Positions 34,585-42,738 of a stretch of DNA of 64,000 nucleotides are shown piece by piece. The notes under the pieces are model-generated. The model made no database searches. It worked only from the letters and a program-made list of their open reading frames with translations, and was not told the origin of the DNA. Within the stretch, counting starts at the first letter, position 1. Each line of letters begins with the position of its first letter. The DNA is taken from contig JBCDIM010000015.1 of NCBI GenBank assembly GCA_038749105.1, positions 1 to 64,000 on the forward strand, read 5' to 3'. Origin of the DNA: JBCCOW01 sp038749105 (GTDB lineage Bacteria; Planctomycetota; Phycisphaerae; Phycisphaerales; Phycisphaeraceae). A program made the translations under genes and the position numbers.

Positions 34585-35793
34585 TCAGTCGTCCGCGGCC
34601 CACTGCGTGGCGGGGCTCTTGCCGTCTTTGAGCTCTGCCCAGCACGCCTCGAGCAGGGGGGTCAGCCCTTCCTGTGACGCCGCCGAGATCGGCAGCACCG
34701 GCTTGCCGAGCGCCGCGCTGAGCATCTGCCGGCCCACCTCCGCGTCCTCCGGCCCACCCAACAGATCCGTTTTGTTCAGTGCGATCAGCTCCGGCTTCCC
34801 CGCCAGCTCATCCGAATAGTCCGACAGCTCCTTGCGGATCATCCGGTAGTTCTCCGCCGGGTCCGAGCCGTCCGGCGGGTCGGCGTCCAAGACGTGCACC
34901 AGCAGCCGCGTCCGCTCAACGTGCCGCAGGAACCGGTGCCCCAGCCCCGCCCCCGTCGACGCCTCTTCAATGAGCCCCGGCAAATCCGCGATCACCAGCC
35001 GACGCAGCCCCGACAGCTCCGCGATCCCCAGCTGCGGCTCCAGCGTCGTGAACGGGTAGTTCGCGATCTTCGGCGTCGCCCGGCTCACCACCGACAACAG
35101 CGTCGACTTCCCCGCGTTCGGCAACCCCACCAGCCCGATGTCCGCGATCAGCTTCAGCTCCAGCCGCAGGTTGAACACCTCCTGCGCACCGCCCGGCTCG
35201 TGCTCCCGGGGCGTCTGGTGCGTCGGCGTCGCAAACCGCGCGTTGCCCTTGCCACCCTTCCCGCCCGCCGCCAGCAGGTACCGCTTGCCCGGCTCATCCA
35301 TGTCCACCAACAGCTCGGCGGCTTCGGCTTCCGGCGACTCGGGCTCCGCGACGGCGGGCTCCGGCTCCGCGACGTTCGGCTCCGCCGCCGGGTCGAACGG
35401 CGTCAGCATCTCCTCGAGGATCTCCTCGTCGCTCATCGACTCCATCGCCCGCGCTTCCGCCGCTTCCGACGCATACGGCAAAGCCCCCGCATCGTCGGGA
35501 AGCCCGTACACCAGCGTGCCCGGCGGCACCCGGATGACGAGGTCTTTCCCGCCGCGCCCGGTCATGTCCTTGCCCTGCCCCGGCTTGCCGTTCTCCGCCG
35601 ACCAGTGGTGCCGCCCCGCGAAGTCCAGCAGCGTGTTCACGTTCGGATCGGCCTCCAGGATCACGTCCCCGCCGTCGCCGCCGTCACCGCCGTCCGGCCC
35701 GCCCTTGGGGATGTACTTCATCCGCCGGAACGACACGCAGCCATCGCCGCCGCGTCCCGAGCGAACCGTGATGATGGCCGAGTCGATAAGCAT
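34585..35793 (-). CDS. obgE: Obg-family GTPase with an acidic insertion
   Basis: A 402-residue GTPase starting at the ATG at 35793. The Obg glycine-rich domain (GPDGGDGGDGGDVIL, AGGKGGKGN) is followed by the G domain with G1 GLPNAGKST (223-231), G3 DLPGLIE and G4 NKTD. Residues about 100-165 are an acidic, Ala/Glu/Pro-rich insertion inside the Obg domain, where most homologues have a short turn. Obg proteins assist large-ribosomal-subunit assembly and stress control. The gene follows rpmA, the usual neighbour. The open frame extends further upstream through rpmA but that part is not Obg-like. Confidence 0.95.
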   Translation of the reverse strand: MLIDSAIITVRSGRGGDGCVSFRRMKYIPKGGPDGGDGGDGGDVILEADPNVNTLLDFAGRHHWSAENGKPGQGKDMTGRGGKDLVIRVPPGTLVYGLPDDAGALPYASEAAEARAMESMSDEEILEEMLTPFDPAAEPNVAEPEPAVAEPESPEAEAAELLVDMDEPGKRYLLAAGGKGGKGNARFATPTHQTPREHEPGGAQEVFNLRLELKLIADIGLVGLPNAGKSTLLSVVSRATPKIANYPFTTLEPQLGIAELSGLRRLVIADLPGLIEEASTGAGLGHRFLRHVERTRLLVHVLDADPPDGSDPAENYRMIRKELSDYSDELAGKPELIALNKTDLLGGPEDAEVGRQMLSAALGKPVLPISAASQEGLTPLLEACWAELKDGKSPATQWAADD

Positions 35794-35896
35794 GGACAAG
35801 AGGAGTAAGGAGTAAGAAGTAAGGAGAAGGGGAATTAAAGCGGCCCGGCTGATTGAGGCAGCCGGGCCGAAAGGGGAGTTTGGTAGGTGTCTGGGC
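35794..35896 (-). other. rpmA-obgE spacer with hairpin and TTACTCC-like repeats
   Basis: On the minus strand, a perfect 10-bp stem CGGCCCGGCT/AGCCGGGCCG (35869-35860 and 35850-35841) is followed by CTTTAATT and looks like a partial terminator after rpmA. Nearer the obgE start are imperfect tandem copies of a TTACTCC-type unit (35800-35830). Such slippery repeats just before a start codon can vary in number. Confidence 0.6.
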
Positions 35897-36151
35897 TCAG
35901 GCCTCGGCGGCTTGGGCTTCGCGGATGTGCACGCGGCGGCCCTGAAACTCGACGGTGCCGGGGGTGAGGGCGAAGAGGGTGTCGTCCTTGCCGTGGCCGA
36001 CGTTGAAGCCGGGCTTGAACTTGGTGCCGCACTGGCGGACGATGATGGAGCCGGCCTTGGCGGTCTGGCCGCCGTAGAGCTTGATGCCGCGGTACTGGGG
36101 GTTGGAGTCGCGGCCGTTCTTGGTCGAGCCTTGGCCTTTCTTGTGGGCCAT
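35897..36151 (-). CDS. rpmA: Ribosomal protein bL27
   Basis: An 84-residue L27 from the ATG at 36151, beginning MAHKKGQGSTKNGRDS and containing YGGQTAKAGSIIVRQCGTKFKPG and GHGKDDTLFAL, all family hallmarks. It is located near the peptidyl-transferase centre of the 50S subunit. It normally lies with rplU (L21) upstream and obgE downstream; obgE is present but rplU is not adjacent, since a divergent gene follows within 165 bp. Confidence 0.97.
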   Translation of the reverse strand: MAHKKGQGSTKNGRDSNPQYRGIKLYGGQTAKAGSIIVRQCGTKFKPGFNVGHGKDDTLFALTPGTVEFQGRRVHIREAQAAEA

Positions 36152-36315
36152 GATGCACCTCGGGGTGGGGGAGTGGGTTGGGGTAGGGGTGGGGAAGCCG
36201 GGTCGAGCCGATCCGGCGAGCCGCAGAGTGTATCCCAAGAACCCGGTGCCCGCAACGGTTTGTGGCGGGGCTTTGGCTTTGGCGGAGAGGCGAGCCAACG
36301 GCCGATAACCCCTGC

Positions 36316-36981
36316 ATGAGCAAGCCACACACGATGCTGTTGACGGGGGGCGGGCTGCGGTCGCTGGTCGCCCTGGCCCTGTTGCGAGACGAGGCCACGC
36401 CCCTGCGGGTCACGATGCTGCACCTGGTCGATGGGCGGGAGGCCTCGCCGCGCCGCCGGGAGCACGTCCGCAAGCAGGCCGAGGCCTACGGCGTGACCCG
36501 GCTCACCGAACCCACCGTCCGCCACCATTACGGGCACCCCTACGGCAAGGCCGCCGACGGACGCCCGCGGGCCACGCTGGTCTGGCCCCGGGCGTTGATC
36601 GAAGCCCTGGCGGAGGCCAAGTTCCAGAGCGCCCAGCGGGTGATCTGGCCCGTGTCGGTCCAGGGCGATATCCAGATGGCCGCCAAGGCGACGGAGCAGG
36701 CGGTGCTGGCCGAGCAGCTGCTGGCCGCGGAGGAGCCGTTCGAGGACCGGGTGGCCCCGCGGATCGAGATGCCGCTGCTGGAGATGAACGACCAGGAGGT
36801 GCTGGAGGTGGGGGCACAGCTTGGGGTGGACTGGACGCTGGCGTGGTCGTGCGTGGGGGTGGGCACACCGCCGGACGGGCGGGCGTGTGGCGGGTGTGAG
36901 GGCTGCCGGCGTCGGCGGACGGCGTTTGAGAAGGCCGGGCTGGTTGACGACGCCGAGGAGCCCGAACGCCAGCCGGCGTGA
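36316..36981 (+). CDS. QueC-like protein with a degenerate PP-loop
   Basis: A 221-residue protein from the ATG at 36316. The C-terminal CVGVGTPPDGRACGGCEGCRRRRTAF matches the zinc-binding end of QueC (7-cyano-7-deazaguanine synthase), and the overall length fits. The N-terminal ATP pyrophosphatase loop, normally SGGxDS, reads TGGGLRS, so the aspartate is replaced. The fold is probably retained but ATP chemistry is doubtful. No other queuosine genes are nearby. It could be a diverged enzyme with another substrate or a binding protein. Confidence 0.7.
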   Translation: MSKPHTMLLTGGGLRSLVALALLRDEATPLRVTMLHLVDGREASPRRREHVRKQAEAYGVTRLTEPTVRHHYGHPYGKAADGRPRATLVWPRALIEALAEAKFQSAQRVIWPVSVQGDIQMAAKATEQAVLAEQLLAAEEPFEDRVAPRIEMPLLEMNDQEVLEVGAQLGVDWTLAWSCVGVGTPPDGRACGGCEGCRRRRTAFEKAGLVDDAEEPERQPA

Positions 36982-36990
36982 TTGCCAGGC

Positions 36991-37833
36991 CTACCGCTCA
37001 GATGGAGCGGAATGAGCGGGGCGGTCGCGTTGGGCCACCGGCTCGGGGCTGCCCGGCCCCGCGTCGAGCATGCGCTCGAAACGCTCGGCGATAATCGCTT
37101 CACGCCGCTGCCCCGCCTCGGCCTGCTCGGCCCGCAGGCCCTCCAGCCGATCGGCCAGCTCCTCCAGCTCGCGCTGACGCATCGCCTGCCGGGTGTCGAA
37201 CGCCTCGCCCAGCTTGGCCTTGATCGCCGTCGCCAGCTCCGCCTTCTTCGCCGCGTCCTCGGCCTGGCCGTAACGCCAGCGCAGCCGCATCGCTTCTCGC
37301 AGCAGCCGGGCCTCGGTCACCCGCAGCCGGAACATCGCCGGGTCCCGACGCTGCTGCTGCATCAGCCGGAACACCAGAGGGAACCGCTCGTCCAGCAGGC
37401 GCCCCGCCGCCGCCGGGTCGTCCTGGCGCAGCCGGGCAAACCGGTCCGCCACCCGTGGGTAGAACGCCCGCATCACCGCCTCGGCCCGCTGCAGGTCTTC
37501 CGCCGACCACGCCTTGCCCGGCCCACCCCGCGGCCGCTCTTTGGGGCGTTCCCCTCGCTCCCGCATCCCACGCTCCGGCGGCGGTGGTCGGTCACCCTCC
37601 GGGCCACGACGGTGGTGCTCCGGCTCGCCCTCCGGCCTCGGCGGCGGTGGCCGATCCCCCGCCGGCTCACGCGACTCGGCCCGCTCCGGCTGCGTCGCCG
37701 CCGGCTCCGCCAGTGCCACCGTCACGAACCCCACCAGCGCTAACGCCAACGCCCCGACGCTCAGCCCAAACCCCACGACCCGCCGCCGCGTCCCGGCCCG
37801 GTCACGCTCTGCTCGCCGCATCAAAACACCCAC
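36991..37833 (-). CDS. Membrane-anchored Arg/Glu-rich protein, third gene of the ECF operon
   Basis: A 280-residue protein with a short basic N-terminus, one membrane segment (about 20-42, VVGFGLSVGALALALVGFVTVALA), a Pro/Glu/Arg-rich linker to about 105, and a charged helical region (about 108-260). The layout resembles periplasmic helical proteins of the Spy/CpxP or heavy-metal resistance kind, but similarity is only general. It overlaps the previous gene on the strand by 13 bp and is third after the sigma and anti-sigma genes, so may be the sensor or effector of that pathway. Confidence 0.72.
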   Translation of the reverse strand: MGVLMRRAERDRAGTRRRVVGFGLSVGALALALVGFVTVALAEPAATQPERAESREPAGDRPPPPRPEGEPEHHRRGPEGDRPPPPERGMRERGERPKERPRGGPGKAWSAEDLQRAEAVMRAFYPRVADRFARLRQDDPAAAGRLLDERFPLVFRLMQQQRRDPAMFRLRVTEARLLREAMRLRWRYGQAEDAAKKAELATAIKAKLGEAFDTRQAMRQRELEELADRLEGLRAEQAEAGQRREAIIAERFERMLDAGPGSPEPVAQRDRPAHSAPSER

Positions 37834-38573
37834 TCCTCGCCATACATGTCCAACAGGTCCAGGTCGTCCTGCAGCTCAGCGTCACCCGCCGCGGCTTCGG
37901 CTACCTCGTCCGGTGACAGGGGGGCCGACGACGACACGCCATCCACCGTCGCCAGCCGCACCGAGAACACACTCAGCTGGCGATCCAACGCGCCTTCACT
38001 CGAAGACGCGTCCGACCCGAGCCAACCGTTAAGCGCTTCAAGCTCTTCGCTCAGCGTCAGCGCGACCGCCTCCGTCCCCACGCCATCCGGTGTCGGATCC
38101 GCCGCACCGCCGCCCGCCGGCGTGCCGACCAGCTGCGGTGCCTGCATCTCGCTACCACGGTCGAAAGCCCCAAACACCAGCAGCCCGACCAGCCCACCCA
38201 CGATCCCGATCATCGCCGCCGCCCGCCACCAGCCCGATGAAACACCCTTGCCTGTAGCCGGCAGCCCGATCCGACCCACCACGGCCGTCTCACCTTCGAG
38301 CTCACCTTTGCTCAGATCGATCAAGCCCACCAAACGATCGTCCAGGCCCGCCGGCATCGGCTCAGCCTGCAGCGCCGCATCCAGCCGCGTGGTCATCTCG
38401 GGGTCCGTCAGCGACAGCAGCCGCTGCTGCGCCTCCGCGGACAGCCCGTCCTCGGCCGCCACACCACCCAGCGCCCGGCCTAACGCCGCGTCCATCGCCA
38501 CATCGACCGCCCCCGGCTCACGCACCTCAGGCTGCGGGTCACGCTTCTCGGGATGTCCCTGTTGATCACTCAT
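37821..38573 (-). CDS. Single-pass membrane protein, probable anti-sigma factor
   Basis: A 250-residue protein with an acidic, Ala-rich cytoplasmic N-terminal half, one membrane helix (about 117-138, AAAMIGIVGGLVGLLVFGAF) and an acidic periplasmic part. No zinc-finger HxxxCxxC is visible, so it is not a ZAS-type anti-sigma factor by motif. Its place directly after an ECF sigma gene, and its one-helix layout, still make anti-sigma activity the leading idea. It overlaps the next gene by 13 bp. Confidence 0.65.
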   Translation of the reverse strand: MSDQQGHPEKRDPQPEVREPGAVDVAMDAALGRALGGVAAEDGLSAEAQQRLLSLTDPEMTTRLDAALQAEPMPAGLDDRLVGLIDLSKGELEGETAVVGRIGLPATGKGVSSGWWRAAAMIGIVGGLVGLLVFGAFDRGSEMQAPQLVGTPAGGGAADPTPDGVGTEAVALTLSEELEALNGWLGSDASSSEGALDRQLSVFSVRLATVDGVSSSAPLSPDEVAEAAAGDAELQDDLDLLDMYGEEWVF

Positions 38574-38668
38574 GGCTCTGGCATAACGCGTCAGGTCTGT
38601 TTTTCTTTCACCGGTTCAGCCGGGATTTGCTAGGTATGGCTCGCAGATCCGCGGCCAGGCCGGACCCG

Positions 38669-39367
38669 TCAACGCCCGCCCCGCGACGCCTCCGGCACCT
38701 CGGCCTCCATCACCTTCCGCAGCTTACCCACCGCCCGGTGCGCACGTGCCAGCACCGTCCCCAGCGGCTGCCCCAGCGTCTCGGCGATCTCCGCAAAGCT
38801 CAGCCCCGCGGTATGCCGAAGCGTCAGCACCTCCTGATCCGCCTCTGGCAACCCCGCGATCGCATCCCGCAGCCGGTCCACTTCCTCCCTGCCCTCCACA
38901 ATCGCCGACGGGTCCGCCGACGCCTTCGGCCCGAACCCTTCCACCCTTCCCCCCGCCTGCGCCGCCGCCCAGCCCGACGCCGCCTCGTCCCGCGCCCCGC
39001 CCGGGCTCATGTCCATCGACGACGCCTGCCGACCCCGACGCCGCATCTCGTCCCGCAGCTTGTTCATCGCGATCCGGAACAGCCACGGCTCGAACCGACC
39101 CCGCTCCTCATACCCCCCGTCCGACCGCAGCTGGATCACCAGCTTCACGAACGTGTCCTGCGTCAGCTCCTCCGCCAGCTCCCGGTCCTTGCACCGCTGC
39201 AGCAGCAGCCCGAACACCCGACCGCTGTACGCCTCCACCACCGCCCGCCACGCCTGCGCATCACCGCCCGCCGCCGCACGGAGCGTCTGGGTCAACTGCG
39301 CTGCGTCGTCGGTCAAGCCATCCCTTTCGGTCGTCTCACCCCACGCCCCACCCCCTTGGGAACGCAC
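38669..39367 (-). CDS. ECF RNA polymerase sigma factor
   Basis: A 232-residue sigma-70 family protein. Region 2 is at about 30-105 (YSGRVFGLLLQRCKDRELAEELTQDTFVKLV and FEPWLFRIAMNKLRDEMRRR), then a Gly/Ala-rich linker, and region 4 at about 160-220 (LPEADQEVLTLRHTAGLSFAEIAETLGQPLGTVLARAHRAVGKLR). It heads a three-gene leftward operon with the anti-sigma-like and envelope genes. Planctomycetes carry many such sigma factors; the regulon is unknown. Confidence 0.92.
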   Translation of the reverse strand: MRSQGGGAWGETTERDGLTDDAAQLTQTLRAAAGGDAQAWRAVVEAYSGRVFGLLLQRCKDRELAEELTQDTFVKLVIQLRSDGGYEERGRFEPWLFRIAMNKLRDEMRRRGRQASSMDMSPGGARDEAASGWAAAQAGGRVEGFGPKASADPSAIVEGREEVDRLRDAIAGLPEADQEVLTLRHTAGLSFAEIAETLGQPLGTVLARAHRAVGKLRKVMEAEVPEASRGGR

Positions 39368-39451
39368 CGGCGTCCGGTCTATTGCCCGCCGCCTAGCAGT
39401 CTACCGCCACCGCCAGCACGCCCGCACCCGTTCCGGGATACTCAACCCCAG

Positions 39452-40351
39452 ATGCCCGCCCACACCCAGCCGCTCCCCGACCTCACCGACCCCGCCCGGG
39501 CCATCGATACCCTCCTCGCGGCCGCCCACCGCCACCTCGACGACCCCCGCCGATCCGGGGCCACCGTCCACCTCCCCAGCGCCGGCCGGCTCTTCATCAC
39601 CGGCGACCTCCACGACCACAGCCTCAACCTCCAGCGCATCCTCCACCGCGCCGACCTCGGCCGCGCCCCCGACCGCCACCTCATCCTCCACGAGGTCATC
39701 CACGGCCCAAACCGCGTCAACGGCATGGACCTCTCCATCCGCACCCTCCTCCACACCGCCCACCTCAAGACCCAGTACCCCCAACAGCTGATCACCCTCC
39801 AGAGCAACCACGAGCTCGCCCAACGCCTCGGCGAGGCCATCAGCAAGGACGGCGAGTCCGTCGTGGACGCCTTCGATGACGGGCTCGAGTTCCTGTTCCC
39901 CAGCGACGCCGACGACGTCCGCGAGGCCCTCAACCAGTACATCGCCAGCCTCCCGCTGGCAGTGAAGACCGCGAATCGTCTGATGGTCGCCCACTCCCTG
40001 CCGGCCCCCAAACGCATCGAGACCTTCGACCCAGCCGTCCTCGACCGCGTCCCCACCGACGACGACCTCGCCCACGGGTCGGCATATGACCTGGTCTGGG
40101 GCAGATACCAGAACACGAAGATCCTCGGCGAGCTGGCGGAAGCCTGGAACGTGGACCAATTCGTGCTCGGGCATCAGCCCGCGGAGATGGGCTACCTCGA
40201 GGTCGCCGACCGGGCCCTGGTCCTCGCCTCAGATCACGGCCACGGCGTCCTGCTGCCGATCGACCTGGCCCAGCCCCTGCCCGACCGCGACGGGCTGATC
40301 GAGTTATTGATCCCTCTCGCGGCGATCCGCGTATCGAATCCCGGGCTTTAG
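39452..40351 (+). CDS. Calcineurin-like metallophosphoesterase
   Basis: A 299-residue protein from ATG 39452, with GATACT (39437-39442) nine bases before it. Phosphoesterase motifs are recognisable: FITGDLHDH (metal ligands), SNHE in place of the usual GNHE, MVAHSLP and VLGHQPAEMGYL. It should hydrolyse a phosphomono- or diester with two metal ions, substrate unknown. It has no signal peptide and is divergent from the ECF sigma gene by 84 bp. Confidence 0.82.
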   Translation: MPAHTQPLPDLTDPARAIDTLLAAAHRHLDDPRRSGATVHLPSAGRLFITGDLHDHSLNLQRILHRADLGRAPDRHLILHEVIHGPNRVNGMDLSIRTLLHTAHLKTQYPQQLITLQSNHELAQRLGEAISKDGESVVDAFDDGLEFLFPSDADDVREALNQYIASLPLAVKTANRLMVAHSLPAPKRIETFDPAVLDRVPTDDDLAHGSAYDLVWGRYQNTKILGELAEAWNVDQFVLGHQPAEMGYLEVADRALVLASDHGHGVLLPIDLAQPLPDRDGLIELLIPLAAIRVSNPGL

Positions 40352-40405
40352 CCGATATCCTGTAGGTAGTCCGTTCGAGTTCCCGCCAACCCCAAGGGCC
40401 TCGCC

Positions 40406-41062
40406 ATGCACCTGCTCCCCTTCATCCGCCTTCACACCACGCTCTGTCTGACCACCGCCGCGGTCTGCCTGATACTCGCTGGCTGCGACCAGAGCGCCGA
40501 CCCCGCTCAGAACACCAGCACCACCCCGGTGAACAATCCCATCGATGACGGTGTCGGCCTCCCCCAGGTGCTCACCCACACCCGCGGTGTCGTCCGGGTG
40601 ACCACCACCCCACAGACCAACTTCCCCACCCCCGAAGGCATCCTCAACCTCGCCGACAAACGCATCGACAACGAAAACGCCCTGGCGATCAACGGCTCCA
40701 TCAACGGCCTGGTCCCCGGGGACGAATACGGGCTCTTCATCGCCCAGTATGGCGACCTCGTCAACCGCTCGGGCCAGGGCCTCGGCGGCATCTTCGACCC
40801 ACCCGCCAACCCCGAAGCCGAAACACCGACCGAGCCTCTCGGGTTCATCGGTGTCCGCCGGGCCTCCGCCAACGGCAATATCGCCATCTACCACACCATC
40901 GAGGGCCTGAGCATCGCCCGCGGCGATGCACCCGTCCTTGGGCGGGCCATCGTCGTCACCCAAGGCCCGGTCAACCTCAACGACCCCCTTGGCAACCTTC
41001 AGCAGATCATCGGCGTCGGCCTCATCGTGCTGCCCCGGCCCGACCAGACGCCTGTCAATTAA
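40406..41062 (+). CDS. Lipoprotein with a Cu/Zn superoxide dismutase-like fold, metal ligands lost
   Basis: A 218-residue lipoprotein with lipobox LAGC (Cys27). The body follows the SodC pattern: a GSINGLVPGDEYGLFIAQYGDL segment where SodC has G-x-HGFHIHxxGD, and GRAIVVTQGPVN where SodC has GRAxVVHxxxDD, followed by IIGVGLIVLP. Every expected copper-binding histidine in these segments is replaced, so no dismutase activity is expected. Remote similarity by pattern only. Outer-membrane-anchored structural or binding protein is the likely role. Confidence 0.68.
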   Translation: MHLLPFIRLHTTLCLTTAAVCLILAGCDQSADPAQNTSTTPVNNPIDDGVGLPQVLTHTRGVVRVTTTPQTNFPTPEGILNLADKRIDNENALAINGSINGLVPGDEYGLFIAQYGDLVNRSGQGLGGIFDPPANPEAETPTEPLGFIGVRRASANGNIAIYHTIEGLSIARGDAPVLGRAIVVTQGPVNLNDPLGNLQQIIGVGLIVLPRPDQTPVN

Positions 41063-41133
41063 CCCCACACCCGCCTCGGAAAGCCGAAGCTCACTGATCC
41101 GGGCCATCGCCTGTCTATTGGCTCCAAACCATC

Positions 41134-41352
41134 ATGGACCCCGACCACCAAGACACGTCCGACCCCTCGCCCGAGGCCATGATCTTCGGCGAGAACCTCG
41201 ACGAGTTCGCCGCCCGCGTGGCGAACATCTGCGCCCTCGAGGCCGGCGGGCACATCCCGCAGATGGAGGCCTACCGACGCATCAAGGCCCTCTACAAGCA
41301 GCTTCGCACCAGCAAACGCAACCTGCTCACCCCCGAACCCCCCACTGAATAG
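41134..41352 (+). CDS. Small acidic hypothetical protein
   Basis: A 72-residue protein, with an unstructured start (MDPDHQDTSDPSPEAM) and one amphipathic helix region (about 20-60, ENLDEFAARVANICALEAGG and AYRRIKALYKQLRTSKRNLL). Coding-like third-position GC, and only 8 bp before the next gene, support expression. I do not recognise a family. Cytoplasmic. Confidence 0.6.
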   Translation: MDPDHQDTSDPSPEAMIFGENLDEFAARVANICALEAGGHIPQMEAYRRIKALYKQLRTSKRNLLTPEPPTE

Positions 41353-41360
41353 GCCTTGCC

Positions 41361-41660
41361 ATGATGCCTATCCACGCCGCCAAACGCTGGGTCAGGCGTT
41401 CTGCCGTCGCCGTCCTCGGGTGCTCCATCACGCTGCTCGGGCTCGTGCTCTGGGTTTCTCCACTGCCCCTGGGCATCGTCTTCATCCCCACGGGCCTACT
41501 CATCCTCGCCACCGAATTCGCCTGGGCCCAGCGACTGCTGCACCACGCCAAGACCAAGACCGGCCCGGTCGGCCGTGTGCTCGCGACCGCCGAAACCGCC
41601 GCGAAGCACCGGTTTTCCCACCGTGGACGACAACCGACGAACCCGCAGCCGATGGATTGA
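41361..41660 (+). CDS. PGPGW-type small membrane protein
   Basis: A 99-residue protein with two adjacent membrane helices (about 14-33 and 36-52). The segment LGLVLWVSPLPLGIVFIPTGLLILATEFAWAQRLL matches the putative transmembrane PGPGW family, with PLPLG in place of the motif that names it. The remaining C-terminal part is basic and cytoplasmic. Function of the family is unknown. It is tightly linked to the preceding small gene. Confidence 0.8.
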   Translation: MMPIHAAKRWVRRSAVAVLGCSITLLGLVLWVSPLPLGIVFIPTGLLILATEFAWAQRLLHHAKTKTGPVGRVLATAETAAKHRFSHRGRQPTNPQPMD

Positions 41661-41729
41661 TAGACTGCGGGTCCTTCGGCATTGCACGCAGTGCCCATCC
41701 CCAATCCATCCACCCACCCCGGTAGTGAC

Positions 41730-42164
41730 ATGAACCCCCGACGCTCCAACTCGAACCGGCCCTTCCGTTCCAACAGCTCTGGCGGAGGTTACGGCGGCCG
41801 TAGCGGCGGAGGCGGGGGCGGGGGCGGGGGCGGGGGCTACGGCGGCCGACGCGGCGGGGGCGGCGGCCCACGCGGCCGCGGCAAGAAGCCCCCGATGCTC
41901 CTGGGCGAACCCTCGCCGTCGCTGGCGAAGATCCAGACGATGAACACCGAGAAGCTCCGGGCCAAGATCGCCTCGCTCAACGAGGAGCGGGCCCGGCTCG
42001 TCACCCGCCACGACAACCTCGCCGCTCTTGATCCCGTGCCCACCGAAAAGGTCGACAACATCAACGACCTGATAGCCCGCATCGACGCCCTGCTCGAGGC
42101 CGCCAAGGAACGCCTCGCCGGCAAGCTCGAACGCGCCGCCGCCCGCCGCAACGGCACGATGTGA
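41730..42164 (+). CDS. Gly/Arg-rich protein with a C-terminal helical domain
   Basis: A 144-residue protein from the ATG at 41730 (a TTG at 41682 in the same frame is less likely). Residues 1-55 are an RGG-like, Gly/Arg/Ser/Tyr-rich stretch with a run of 11 glycines; 60-144 form charged helices (KIQTMNTEKLRAKIASLNEERARLVTRHDN). RGG-type tails commonly bind RNA, so a nucleic-acid role is possible. Low-complexity DNA (GGCGGG repeats, 41805-41870) encodes the glycine run and may vary in length. Confidence 0.72.
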   Translation: MNPRRSNSNRPFRSNSSGGGYGGRSGGGGGGGGGGGYGGRRGGGGGPRGRGKKPPMLLGEPSPSLAKIQTMNTEKLRAKIASLNEERARLVTRHDNLAALDPVPTEKVDNINDLIARIDALLEAAKERLAGKLERAAARRNGTM

Positions 42165-42195
42165 GTTCTGACGATCTGCTTAGATATCAGCCGCG

Positions 42196-42738
42196 ATGCG
42201 ATGCATCGCCGGTCGCCACCCGACCACTCTCGCTATGAAGCATGACCTTTCCGGGAAACGCGGTTGCTTGGGGTTCTTGTTTCGGTTGATCTCATCAGTG
42301 CCAGCCGACACTGGCGAGGCCCCCTGGCCGTACCAGAAGCGGCGTTATCTGCTGAGCCGCGCAGAACTCGCTTTCTACCACGTCTTAATTCAGGCCGTGG
42401 GTGATCGATATACGGTCTGCCCTAAGGTCAACCTGAACGACCTGCTGCTGCTAACGAAGGGCACCGAGAACCGGATGTCCTGGCTCAACAAGATCAACCG
42501 CAAACACATCGATTTCGTTCTCTGTGATCCGGCCACGATGGAGCCGAAGCACGCGGTTGAACTCGATGATGCCAGCCATCAGAAACCCGACGCCCAGGCG
42601 CGGGACGCCGTCAAGGACCGGGCCCTGAACGCCGCTGGACTCGAGCTGGTCCGCATCCGCGCCCGAGGCTCTTACGACCCGGCGCAACTGCGAGAGACGC
42701 TCTACGCCGCCGGCCAGCGCACCACCACGTCCGCGTGA
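42196..42738 (+). CDS. DUF2726 domain protein
   Basis: A 180-residue protein; the start may instead be the ATG at 42238. The core (about 48-165) begins YLLSRAELAFYHVLIQAVGDRYTVCPKVNLNDLL and includes RKHIDFVLCDPATMEPKHAVELDDASHQ, the pattern of DUF2726, a restriction-endonuclease-like fold. An Asp and a Glu fall where such folds place metal ligands. A nuclease role is only inferred. The 3' end overlaps the convergent kinase gene by 37 bp. Confidence 0.75.
   Translation: MRCIAGRHPTTLAMKHDLSGKRGCLGFLFRLISSVPADTGEAPWPYQKRRYLLSRAELAFYHVLIQAVGDRYTVCPKVNLNDLLLLTKGTENRMSWLNKINRKHIDFVLCDPATMEPKHAVELDDASHQKPDAQARDAVKDRALNAAGLELVRIRARGSYDPAQLRETLYAAGQRTTTSA

Noticed and set aside
41805..41870. GGCGGG-rich run as a tandem-repeat element
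   Set aside because: It is explained by the poly-glycine stretch of the encoded Gly/Arg-rich protein.
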